A DNA stretch of 11,591 nt from an uncultured Eubacteriales bacterium (GTDB taxonomy: Bacteria; Bacillota; Clostridia; Oscillospirales; CAG-382): contig CAKSCN010000078.1 of assembly GCA_934444485.1 (NCBI GenBank), positions 1 to 11,591 on the forward strand, written 5' to 3'. Made by a program: the position numbers and the translations under genes. The notes beneath the pieces were generated by a model. The model had not been told where the DNA came from. It searched no databases and was given only the letters and a program-made list of their open reading frames with translations. This document shows positions 1 through 5,614 of this stretch, piece by piece. Positions within the stretch are counted from its first letter, which is position 1, and each line of letters starts with the position of its first letter.

Positions 1-152
1 CTTGCCCATTTCACGACGGAGTCCTCGACGACGTCGTGCGAGCCAGCCTCTAAATTACTATAGGATAAAGTTCTTTGCGAAAGCCGTTATCGGCGTCGCT
101 TATTTCTTTCAAGAAAGAACACCCCCGTAACCCTCGTAAGCCCTCGTACCCC
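1..152 (+). repeat. Interspersed mosaic repeat, copy C (truncated by window edge)
   Basis: This segment matches 4538-4660 closely, and 5615-5735 in reverse complement. The shared blocks in order are an ACGACGGAGTCCTCGACGA block, a TAAATTACTATAGGATAAAG block identical in all three copies, a TTCTTT/AAAGAA hairpin arm, and a string of C-rich CCCCCGTAA-type units. Relative to the other copies, the terminal hairpin here carries an inserted small hairpin (about 77-99, with GCCG/CGGC arms). It abuts the 3' end of galE, as other copies abut pgeF. No coding potential is evident. The left end lies outside the window. Confidence 0.85.
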
Positions 153-1157
153 TTACTCGAGACCTATCGACTTTTTGGTAAAGTTCCAGCTGCTGCGGCA
201 CATATCGTCGATATCATGCTCTGCGACCCAGCCGAGCTCCTCCTTTGCCTTTGTGGCGTCAGCGTAGTTTTCCGCAACGTCTCCGGGACGGCGCTCCTTG
301 ATAACGTACGGAACGTCAACTCCGTTTGCCTTGATGAAAGCGTGAACGATGTCGAGAACACTGTAGCCCTTGCCCGTGCCGAGGTTGTATACACGGCAGC
401 CGCCCATGTGCTCTATAGCCTTGATGTGTCCGACCGCAAGGTCAACAACGTGAATGTAGTCGCGCACACCGGTGCCGTCGGGAGTCGGGTAGTCGTTTCC
501 GAACACGTTGAGAACCGGAAGCTGCTTCGACGCTACCTTAGTGATATAGGGCATGAGGTTGTTCGGAATGCCGTTCGGGTCTTCGCCGAGAAGTCCGCTC
601 TCGTGCGCTCCGATCGGGTTGAAGTAACGGAGTATCGTCACATTCCACTCATTGTCAGCCTTGTAAATATCCTTGAGTATACCCTCAATGAAAAGCTTCG
701 TGCTTCCGTAAGGATTCGTTGTCGAAAGAGGGAAGTCCTCCTTGAGCGGCACGGTCTTCGGTACGCCGTAAACGGTCGCAGACGACGAGAACACTATGTT
801 CTTGCAGCCGTGAGCCGCCATGGACTCGCAGAGAATGAGAGTTCCGGTGATGTTGTTGTGATAATAGAGAAGCGGCTTTGCGCACGATTCGCCGACCGCC
901 TTGAGTCCGGCAAAGTGAATTACGGCGTCAATCTTGTTCTCCTCAAAAATCTTATCCATTGCGGCTCTGTCGAGTATGTCCGCTTCGTAGAATTTGCACT
1001 CCTTGCCGGTTATCGTCTTTATCTTGTCGAGAACCTCAATTTTGGAGTTTGAGAGGTTGTCCGCAATTACGACTTCGTAGCCGTTCTTCAGAAGTTCAAC
1101 GCAGGTGTGCGAGCCGATGTAGCCCGTGCCGCCGGTTACAAGTATTGTCTTTGCCAT
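153..1157 (-). CDS. galE: UDP-glucose 4-epimerase
   Basis: This 334-residue protein interconverts UDP-glucose and UDP-galactose with bound NAD in the cytoplasm (Leloir pathway; precursor supply for cell-surface glycans). It is an extended short-chain dehydrogenase. The N-terminal Rossmann loop TGGTGYIGS has the G9xxG12xxG15 pattern, with an acidic D33 at the end of strand 2 for NAD ribose binding. S124-S126 precede the catalytic pair Y150xxxK154 (YGSTK). The stretch DGTGVRDYIHVVDLA is typical of bacterial GalE, and the length matches the family. The ATG is preceded by AAGGAAG. It is the last gene of a five-gene minus-strand run, 32 bp after the SGNH hydrolase. No T-tract terminator is obvious downstream; an interspersed repeat begins within tens of bases of the stop. 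Identification is firm; the physiological role is inferred from the family. Confidence 0.96.
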   Translation of the reverse strand: MAKTILVTGGTGYIGSHTCVELLKNGYEVVIADNLSNSKIEVLDKIKTITGKECKFYEADILDRAAMDKIFEENKIDAVIHFAGLKAVGESCAKPLLYYHNNITGTLILCESMAAHGCKNIVFSSSATVYGVPKTVPLKEDFPLSTTNPYGSTKLFIEGILKDIYKADNEWNVTILRYFNPIGAHESGLLGEDPNGIPNNLMPYITKVASKQLPVLNVFGNDYPTPDGTGVRDYIHVVDLAVGHIKAIEHMGGCRVYNLGTGKGYSVLDIVHAFIKANGVDVPYVIKERRPGDVAENYADATKAKEELGWVAEHDIDDMCRSSWNFTKKSIGLE

Positions 1158-1189
1158 TTCGATTACTTCCTTTCAACTGATAATTTATC

Positions 1190-1954
1190 TCAAAGTTTCA
1201 TGAGTTCTTCAAATATAAAGCGTGCCGTCATTTCCGCTCCCTTAGGCGACGGATGGCACATATCGCCCTTGCAGTCGCTGAGCCAGTCGCCCTGACCGTA
1301 GTGTTCTCCGCCGACCTCAAGATGATTCATCCAGAGAGCGTGAACGTCTATAAGGTCGAGTCCGTACTCCTTCGCAAGCTCATGCACACGAGCGCAATAC
1401 GGGTCAAGCCGACTCTCGGAACTGTCGCCTGCGTCGTTGTAGGACGGGGTGAGAAGCACAATTTCGGTGTCGGGATTACCCTTGTGTATCATATCTATAA
1501 GGCGGCTGTAGTTTTCCTTGAACACGGCGTCCGTGACGTACTTTTTCGGGTCCTCGGTGAGAGCGTCGTTTATGCCGCACATAACGGTCGTGATATCCGG
1601 ACGGAAGCCCGCAACCTCGCCGGTGAAGTCGTCCGCTCTGTTCATAAGCCTTACGACGGTGTTTCCTCCGACGCCGTTTCTTATCACGTTTATGCGGCCT
1701 TTTTCGCCGAAGCGGACAAGTATCGGTCCGTCGAAACCGTCGAGGGGAGCCAACTCATTTACGACTCTGCCGTCGTACCGCATAACGCACGCATCCCCGA
1801 ACTTTTCCGCAAAGCACGACGCAAGCTTTGCGGTGTAGGTCTCCTCCGGGCGGCAGTGATTAGTTCCCTGCGTCACGCTGTCACCGACGCACTGTACCGT
1901 GAACGTGCCGCCGACCTTTAACCTCTCTCGTATCGTTTCGCATAGATTGGGCAT
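1190..1954 (-). CDS. SGNH/GDSL-type esterase or lipase, cytoplasmic
   Basis: This 254-residue protein is a serine hydrolase of the SGNH superfamily. Block I is GDSVTQG with nucleophile S26. Block II is the glycine in RNGVGGNT near residues 92-98. Block III is GIND (127-130), with the oxyanion Asn N129. Block V is D231-x-x-H234 (GDMCHPSPKG), supplying Asp and His. Thus the full S/G/N/H set is visible. There is no signal peptide or membrane helix, so it probably acts in the cytosol. The ATG follows a GGAGATG ribosome binding site. It lies 21 bp after the binding protein and 32 bp before galE, so it is probably co-transcribed. Substrates in this superfamily range from acyl esters to acetylated sugars; the galE neighbour hints at carbohydrate deacetylation, but that is only inference. 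Confidence 0.88.
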   Translation of the reverse strand: MPNLCETIRERLKVGGTFTVQCVGDSVTQGTNHCRPEETYTAKLASCFAEKFGDACVMRYDGRVVNELAPLDGFDGPILVRFGEKGRINVIRNGVGGNTVVRLMNRADDFTGEVAGFRPDITTVMCGINDALTEDPKKYVTDAVFKENYSRLIDMIHKGNPDTEIVLLTPSYNDAGDSSESRLDPYCARVHELAKEYGLDLIDVHALWMNHLEVGGEHYGQGDWLSDCKGDMCHPSPKGAEMTARFIFEELMKL

Positions 1955-1975
1955 GGTTTCATCTCCTCGGAAAAA

Positions 1976-2962
1976 TTACTTTATCCTGACGTAGCCGTTC
2001 TTTTCTATGAGAGTCTGACCCTCTTCGGAGAGCAGCCAATCTATGAGAACGGGAATATTCTCGTTGTCGTTGTCCGCACGGTATACTGCGTAAAACTTCG
2101 CAATTATGGGGTACGTGCCGTTTCTTATATTTTCGGCACTCGGATAAACGCCGTCAAGCGAAAGCATTTTCACTCCGTCGTTGCCGACAATGCCGTCCAT
2201 GTAATACCTGAACGAAAATCCTACGGATGCGCCTGTGATTGCAAGAAGCGACTTTCTGCCGATTTTACGCTCCCCCATGAAACGCTCAAACGCCGTCTGA
2301 CTTCCGCTTCCGGCAATGCGTGTCACGGGATTGATTATTCTGTCCGCTCCGCCGACCTCACGCCAGTTTTTGTATTCGCCGGAGTATATTCCTCTGACCT
2401 GTTCCGCAGTGAGGTTGTCAACGGGGTTGTTTTCGTTCACGAAGAACACGAAGCCCTCGAGACCTATCGGGACATATACAAGCTCGGCTCCGCACTCTTC
2501 GGCGTATTTCTTCTGTTCCTCGGATGGAGCGGCGCTGAAAAATATGTCCGTTGCACCGTCAACTATCGCCTTGTAACCTCGGACGGTGTTCTTGTACTGC
2601 ATGGCGCTGTCGGAAGCGAAGTTCTCGCCGTAAAAATTGTCGTCCGAAAACTCTCCGCCCTCAAACGTGACGCACCCCTCGGGGTAAACGCTGTCGATAA
2701 CCGAGGCGTAAACGGGTACAAGTGCGGCAGCGCCGTCGAGAACGGGAAGAGAGCCGCTAAGTTTGAGAGAAGAATCGATATCGGGAAGCGCCGACTCACT
2801 GCTGTGCGGAAGATAACTTCCTACGTCTATCATTTTTGCGCTTGACGCACCACCGAAATTGTTCGAGAGCCTCTTGGTTAGAAGCTCATATGCGCTGAAA
2901 TTGAACAACGCAAACAACAGAACGACCGCCGTGAGAACCGAAATCTGCTTCGCAAGCCTCAT
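1976..2962 (-). CDS. Membrane-anchored PstS-type substrate-binding protein
   Basis: This 328-residue protein belongs to the periplasmic-binding-protein fold related to phosphate-binding PstS. Residues 8-27 form one hydrophobic segment (LTAVVLLFALF), a signal anchor or signal peptide without a lipobox cysteine. Family-like motifs follow: SLPVLDGAAALVPVY (71-85), IFFSAAPSEEQ (140-150), PIGLEGFVFFVN (165-176), LTAEQVRGIYSGEYKNW (184-200) and the ligand-loop-like RIAGSGSQTAF (215-225). Known PstS proteins capture phosphate for an ABC importer, but no PstA, PstB or PstC gene is present here, so ligand and partner are unknown. I chose the ATG at 2962, although the frame stays open to a GTG at 3112, for three reasons: it has AAGGAG 11 bases upstream, it begins directly before the hydrophobic segment, and the upstream stretch is better explained by a separate 46-residue gene. 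It ends 21 bp before the SGNH hydrolase. Confidence 0.85.
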   Translation of the reverse strand: MRLAKQISVLTAVVLLFALFNFSAYELLTKRLSNNFGGASSAKMIDVGSYLPHSSESALPDIDSSLKLSGSLPVLDGAAALVPVYASVIDSVYPEGCVTFEGGEFSDDNFYGENFASDSAMQYKNTVRGYKAIVDGATDIFFSAAPSEEQKKYAEECGAELVYVPIGLEGFVFFVNENNPVDNLTAEQVRGIYSGEYKNWREVGGADRIINPVTRIAGSGSQTAFERFMGERKIGRKSLLAITGASVGFSFRYYMDGIVGNDGVKMLSLDGVYPSAENIRNGTYPIIAKFYAVYRADNDNENIPVLIDWLLSEEGQTLIEKNGYVRIK

Positions 2963-2964
2963 CC

Positions 2965-3105
2965 TCACCACAGCTCCTTTCCGATGAAGTAAATTATCGA
3001 GCTGTGACCGTATGCGTATACGGCGTAAACAAAATGAGCGACCGTCAAAGCAAGGCATATGCCTATGACCGTGAGCAACAGCAGTGTAAAAGTACGTTCC
3101 TTCAC
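2965..3105 (-). CDS. Small single-helix membrane protein, GTG start
   Basis: This 46-residue reading frame begins with GTG (MKERTFTLLLL...) and has one hydrophobic helix covering about residues 6-29, followed by a short tail ending YFIGKELW. It is preceded by GAGG with six bases of spacing. It lies 8 bp after the stop of the 86-residue protein, and its TGA is two bases before the ATG of the binding protein, which suggests translational coupling. It is too short for default gene finders and is masked by an in-frame extension of the downstream gene. I do not recognise a family. Position and coupling suggest a membrane partner of the binding protein, but no function can be read from the sequence. 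Confidence 0.65.
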   Translation of the reverse strand: MKERTFTLLLLTVIGICLALTVAHFVYAVYAYGHSSIIYFIGKELW

Positions 3106-3113
3106 GCCGCACC

Positions 3114-3374
3114 TCACATATGGGAGATTGCCGCCATCAGCAGAGCGACAAAGCCGCCGAACACCGCAACGAGAATTGCCGCAACGACAGCCGACACAAT
3201 GGACGCCGTTTTTCTCCGTTTCATGACAGCACAGTCAAACGTGCCGGGAGCTTTCTTGTTTTTGACTTTCGCCCAAATGAACCTTGCAAGGCATATGGCA
3301 AAAACGACCATCGAAACCGCCGTAAACAGGGGCAATGCATAAAAGATAAATGCGCAAATATAACTTGCGAGCAC
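3114..3374 (-). CDS. Small two-helix membrane protein
   Basis: This is an 86-residue protein of unknown function. There are two predicted membrane segments (about residues 4-34 and 58-83), joined by a strongly basic hydrophilic loop (KVKNKKAPGTF and MKRRKTAS). By the positive-inside rule, the loop faces the cytoplasm and both ends face outward. The GTG start has a near-perfect GGAGGTGA ribosome binding site seven bases upstream, which makes the start firm. It is the first gene of the run: two small membrane proteins, binding protein, SGNH hydrolase, galE. No promoter is evident in the 67 bp between it and tRNA-Gly, so the operon may be read through from the tRNA promoter. I recognise no family. 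Confidence 0.75.
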   Translation of the reverse strand: MLASYICAFIFYALPLFTAVSMVVFAICLARFIWAKVKNKKAPGTFDCAVMKRRKTASIVSAVVAAILVAVFGGFVALLMAAISHM

Positions 3375-3441
3375 GGCTAATCACCTCCGCCTTGAAGAAT
3401 CGGACAATTCGCTGTCGGCACAAAACCGCACGGAAACCTTT

Positions 3442-3515
3442 TGGAGCAGTATACGGGGGTCGAACCCGCGCCTCAGGCTTGGGAAGCCGGCGTGCTGCCG
3501 TTACACCAATACTGC
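3442..3515 (-). tRNA. tRNA-Gly (anticodon CCC)
   Basis: The 74-nt cloverleaf on the minus strand has acceptor GCAGTAT/ATACTGC, discriminator T and an encoded CCA. The D stem is GTGT/GCAC, the anticodon loop TTCCCAA gives anticodon CCC, and the T arm is GCGGG-TTCGACC-CCCGT. The anticodon stem CCGGC/GCCTG has one C-U mismatch at 28-42; all other stems pair. The gene sits about 137 nt downstream of a strong promoter, leaving a long GC-rich leader (3516-3652) in which I see no gene. The five-gene minus run begins 67 bp further on. Confidence 0.93.
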
Positions 3516-3658
3516 ATGTCGGGAATACCGGGAATGCCGGTGCGGCTCGGTTAAATGTACGGCTCGGCGAAGCAACTGCAAAGCGAAGCTCGGCGCACCT
3601 CGGCAAGGCGTACCAAACCGCCGCGGCGCCATAATGCACCGCACACTTATCCGATACT

Positions 3659-3687
3659 ATTGTAGCACGTTTTTTCCGCCGTGTCAA
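3659..3687 (-). promoter_or_regulatory. Sigma-A promoter for tRNA-Gly
   Basis: The minus strand reads TTGACA (3682-3687), a 17-bp spacer and TACAAT (3659-3664): a perfect -35, an almost perfect -10 and ideal spacing. Transcription would start near 3652 and run into tRNA-Gly and possibly the membrane protein/binding protein/galE run. Confidence 0.85.
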
Positions 3688-3776
3688 GCATAATATGTAT
3701 AATTGTTGCAATTACACAGCAGTGCGGCGTTTTGCACCGTTCTGTTTATCGAAAACGTAAATGTTAAAAAAAGGTC

Positions 3777-3805
3777 TTGACAACGCCGATGTTTTGTGAT
3801 ATACT
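3777..3805 (+). promoter_or_regulatory. Sigma-A promoter for tRNA-Lys
   Basis: TTGACA (3777-3782), a 17-bp spacer and TATACT (3800-3805) form a near-consensus promoter about 58 bp upstream of tRNA-Lys. It is divergent from the tRNA-Gly promoter, with roughly 90 bp of AT-rich DNA between their -35 boxes. The interval 3516-3863 holds only these promoters and leaders. Confidence 0.87.
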
Positions 3806-3863
3806 ATCACTTAGTGACGGAGTCTGAAATATTGCCCGAAAGCCGTCTGAACCGAATATGTTT

Positions 3864-3939
3864 GCCCCTGTAGCTCAGTAGGTAGAGCACTTGACTTTTA
3901 ATCAAGTTGTCCGGAGTTCGACTCTCCGCAGGAGCACCA
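3864..3939 (+). tRNA. tRNA-Lys (anticodon TTT)
   Basis: The 76-nt cloverleaf has D arm GCTC-AGTAGGTA-GAGC, anticodon stem CTTGA/TCAAG with loop CTTTTAA (anticodon TTT), T arm CGGAG-TTCGACT-CTCCG, discriminator A and an encoded CCA. The acceptor GCCCCTG/CAGGAGC pairs except for a C-A mismatch at 3-70. An excellent promoter lies upstream and an intrinsic terminator begins 6 nt downstream, so this is a single-gene transcription unit. Confidence 0.93.
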
Positions 3940-3944
3940 AGTTG

Positions 3945-3973
3945 AAAGCACTTACTTCTGTAGGTGCTTTTTT
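3945..3973 (+). terminator. Intrinsic terminator of tRNA-Lys
   Basis: An 11-bp stem (AAAGCACTTAC / GTAGGTGCTTT, one G-U pair) with a TTCT loop runs into a six-T tract. It is a textbook Rho-independent terminator immediately after tRNA-Lys. Confidence 0.92.
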
Positions 3974-4011
3974 GTTGAAAATGCGGAAAAACGCAGAAGA
4001 GGCTTGGGAAA

Positions 4012-4081
4012 ATTGACGATTGACAATTGACGATTGACGATTACTGTTTAATGCATAATTCATAATTCATAATGCATAATT
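4012..4081 (+). repeat. Heptamer (ATTGACR) tandem repeat plus AT-rich tandem repeat
   Basis: Four tandem heptamers (ATTGACG, ATTGACA, ATTGACG, ATTGACG; 4012-4039) end in ATTAC. They are followed at 4051-4081 by an AT-rich run built from ATAATTC and ATGCATAATT units. The same heptamer recurs at 4668-4681 (reverse strand) and 5587-5614. These look like variable-number simple repeats at the borders of the interspersed element. Confidence 0.85.
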
Positions 4082-4667
4082 GGGGAGGAAAAACTCCTAA
4101 AGTCGCTTTTCTTCATTAATTATGTGGTGCGGAGTTTGAGGCTGTGCGACGACGGGAGAGCGGATTTTCAAAATTGAGAATTGAAAGTGGAGAATGGAGA
4201 ATTGGGGTGGAAAAGCGGAGCTTTTCTTCATTGATTGTAGGGTGCTTACCGTTTGCTTGTTTTCTACGGTACGATATACATAACCGTGTGTGCGGTTTAT
4301 ACGGAACGAGCAAGCCCATTCCCTACGGTACACCATGGAGAGAATGCGAATCTCAAGTTTCTCACTCTCCAAAAAGCCCTATCTTTCCGTAATTTGTCGT
4401 CGAACGAAGTGAGGTACAAATTTCGGGAACGGGAGAAGTTCGGATACAGTCCCCACAAAATCTGATGCCAAAAAAATCACGACCCGACGCTTGCGTATAT
4501 GGCGTCGGGTCGCCGTACTATCTCGGATAAGATGAGTCTTGCTCACTTCACGACGGAGTCCTCGACGACGTAGTGCGGTATAACCTCCAAATTACTATAG
4601 GATAAAGTCTTTTGGTTCTTTTCTTCAGAAAAGAACACCCCCGTAAGCTCCCGTAAGCCCCCGTAAT
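4080..4667 (+). repeat. Interspersed mosaic repeat, copy A
   Basis: This roughly 590-bp non-coding block shares several ordered modules with the reverse complement of copy B (5615-6463). They are a GGAGTTTGAGGCTGTGCGA block (from 4131), an AATTGAGAATTGAAAGTGG-type block (4171-4207), an AAAAGC-GGA-GCTTTT mini-hairpin (4211-4225) and a GGAACG/CATTCC imperfect arm pair (4303-4322). After these come a GTCGTCGAACGAAGTGAGG block (about 4397-4415), a TCGGATAAGATGAGTCTT block, an ACGACGGAGTCCTCGACGA block, the TACTATAGGATAAAG core, and a 10-bp hairpin (4615-4636) leading to CCCCCGTAAG units. Its far end overlaps the last codons of pgeF. There is no transposase and no convincing reading frame, so it behaves like a non-autonomous or RNA-type repeat. 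Confidence 0.82.
4470..4512 (-). terminator. Probable intrinsic terminator downstream of pgeF
   Basis: A perfect 11-bp stem (CGACCCGACGC at 4480-4490 against 4502-4512) with an 11-nt loop is followed, on the minus strand, by TGA and a seven-T tract. It lies about 160 bp past the pgeF stop, inside repeat copy A. Copy B has a different hairpin at this point, so it is a module of this copy only. The three-base gap before the T tract makes it less than ideal. Confidence 0.55.
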
Positions 4668-4669
4668 CG

Positions 4670-5536
4670 TCAATCGTCAATTTTGAGAAGCCCTGTTTTC
4701 ACCAGCGTCAGCTCTCCCCCGGAATGACCTCCGCTTGCACGGTGGGAGAAGAAGAGCGGTTCGCCGTCACGGCGTGTACAGCAGGTGCAGAGTCCGACGG
4801 AGTCGATGTTTTCCTCCGGCACGCCGCACAGGGCGATTATTTCACGGTTGAGTGCGACGAGATCCGCCATGAATTTGCCGCCGGGCTTGGGTGCGAAGCA
4901 CTTCTCGGTGAGCGCTTCGGAGAGTGACGGGTCGTTCGTCTCTGACGCAAAGTATTCGTACGCCGCACCTCTCACCTCTTCGCCGACCTCATAGCAGCAT
5001 TTGCCTATGCACGGACCTATTGCGGCGATGACGTCCCGGACATCGCTTTCTTCGGCGAGGAGCGCTGCCGCCTTTGCGGCTATACCCTTGACCGTCCCTC
5101 TCCACCCGGCGTGGACGGCGCAGACGCTTCCTGTTTTCGTGTTGGCGAAAATCACGGGAGTGCAGTCGGCGGTTTTCACGCACACGGCGTCAATTCCGGA
5201 GTTCGGGCGCAGAAGAAGTCCGTCGCACTCGGGCATGAAGCCGTGCGAATATATCGTTCCGAGTCCGCCGTCCTCGCTTTTTACTTCTAATATTATGTCG
5301 GAGTGCGTTTGCGTTGCGTTTACGCACCTTTCGGGAACCGTGCCGAACTCGGCGAATATGCGGCGGTAGTTTTCATCGACGTTTGCGGTCGAGTCGGTGC
5401 GGAGGTCGGCGTCCTTCCTCGATGAGCTTACGTTCAGGCTTCCGAACGCTTCACCGACACTCACTCCGCCTCGGCGTGTCATGAATCCGTGCGGTATCCC
5501 GTACCGCTCAAACAGCTTCGATGTAATGTATTCCAT
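4670..5536 (-). CDS. pgeF: Laccase-domain protein, PgeF/YfiH (YlmD) family
   Basis: This 288-residue cytoplasmic protein belongs to the multicopper-oxidase-like family once annotated as polyphenol oxidase. Known members act on purine nucleosides (phosphorolysis and adenosine deamination), and E. coli PgeF corrects peptidoglycan by removing a wrongly added L-serine. The metal-site residues are all present: H78 in QTHSD, C125 in TADCTP and H142 in VHAGWRG. Other hallmarks are GFMTRRGG (17-24), CDGLLL (104-109), AAIGPCIGKCCYEVG (171-185), FMADL (222-226) and FFSHRASGG (262-270). The ATG follows AAGGAGAG. In many Firmicutes this gene sits in the ylm/div cluster; here it is alone between inverted repeat copies. 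Its last codons (K-I-D-D-stop) are read from the ATTGACG heptamer repeat. Which reaction it performs here cannot be told from sequence. Confidence 0.93.
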   Translation of the reverse strand: MEYITSKLFERYGIPHGFMTRRGGVSVGEAFGSLNVSSSRKDADLRTDSTANVDENYRRIFAEFGTVPERCVNATQTHSDIILEVKSEDGGLGTIYSHGFMPECDGLLLRPNSGIDAVCVKTADCTPVIFANTKTGSVCAVHAGWRGTVKGIAAKAAALLAEESDVRDVIAAIGPCIGKCCYEVGEEVRGAAYEYFASETNDPSLSEALTEKCFAPKPGGKFMADLVALNREIIALCGVPEENIDSVGLCTCCTRRDGEPLFFSHRASGGHSGGELTLVKTGLLKIDD

Positions 5537-5586
5537 TTTGCTCTCCTTTACGCTGGTTTACATGGGACTTACGGGGGCGCAGGGGA

Positions 5587-5614
5587 ATTGACGATTGACA
5601 ATTGACAATTGACG
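5587..5614 (+). repeat. ATTGACR heptamer tandem repeat upstream of pgeF
   Basis: Four exact-length heptamers (ATTGACG, ATTGACA, ATTGACA, ATTGACG) run into ATTACGGGGG. The junction with the G-run is identical to that at the other end of pgeF (4658-4681 on the minus strand), so pgeF is bracketed by the same border sequence in inverted orientation. Confidence 0.88.

Noticed and set aside
75..1052. A 325-codon plus-strand open frame opposite galE
   Set aside because: It is antisense to an unmistakable GalE, has no recognisable domain, and reflects the GC-rich codon use of the real gene. The long plus-strand frames opposite the SGNH and ABC genes were rejected for the same reason.
4590..4606. Sequence TTACTATAGGATAAAG resembling the end of a T7-type phage promoter
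   Set aside because: Only the ACTATAGG core matches; the rest of the phage promoter is absent and the motif is part of a chromosomal repeat present three times.
4637..4665. G-quadruplex from G-runs on the minus strand
   Set aside because: Only three clear G-runs (5, 3 and 5) are present within reach, one short of the usual four.
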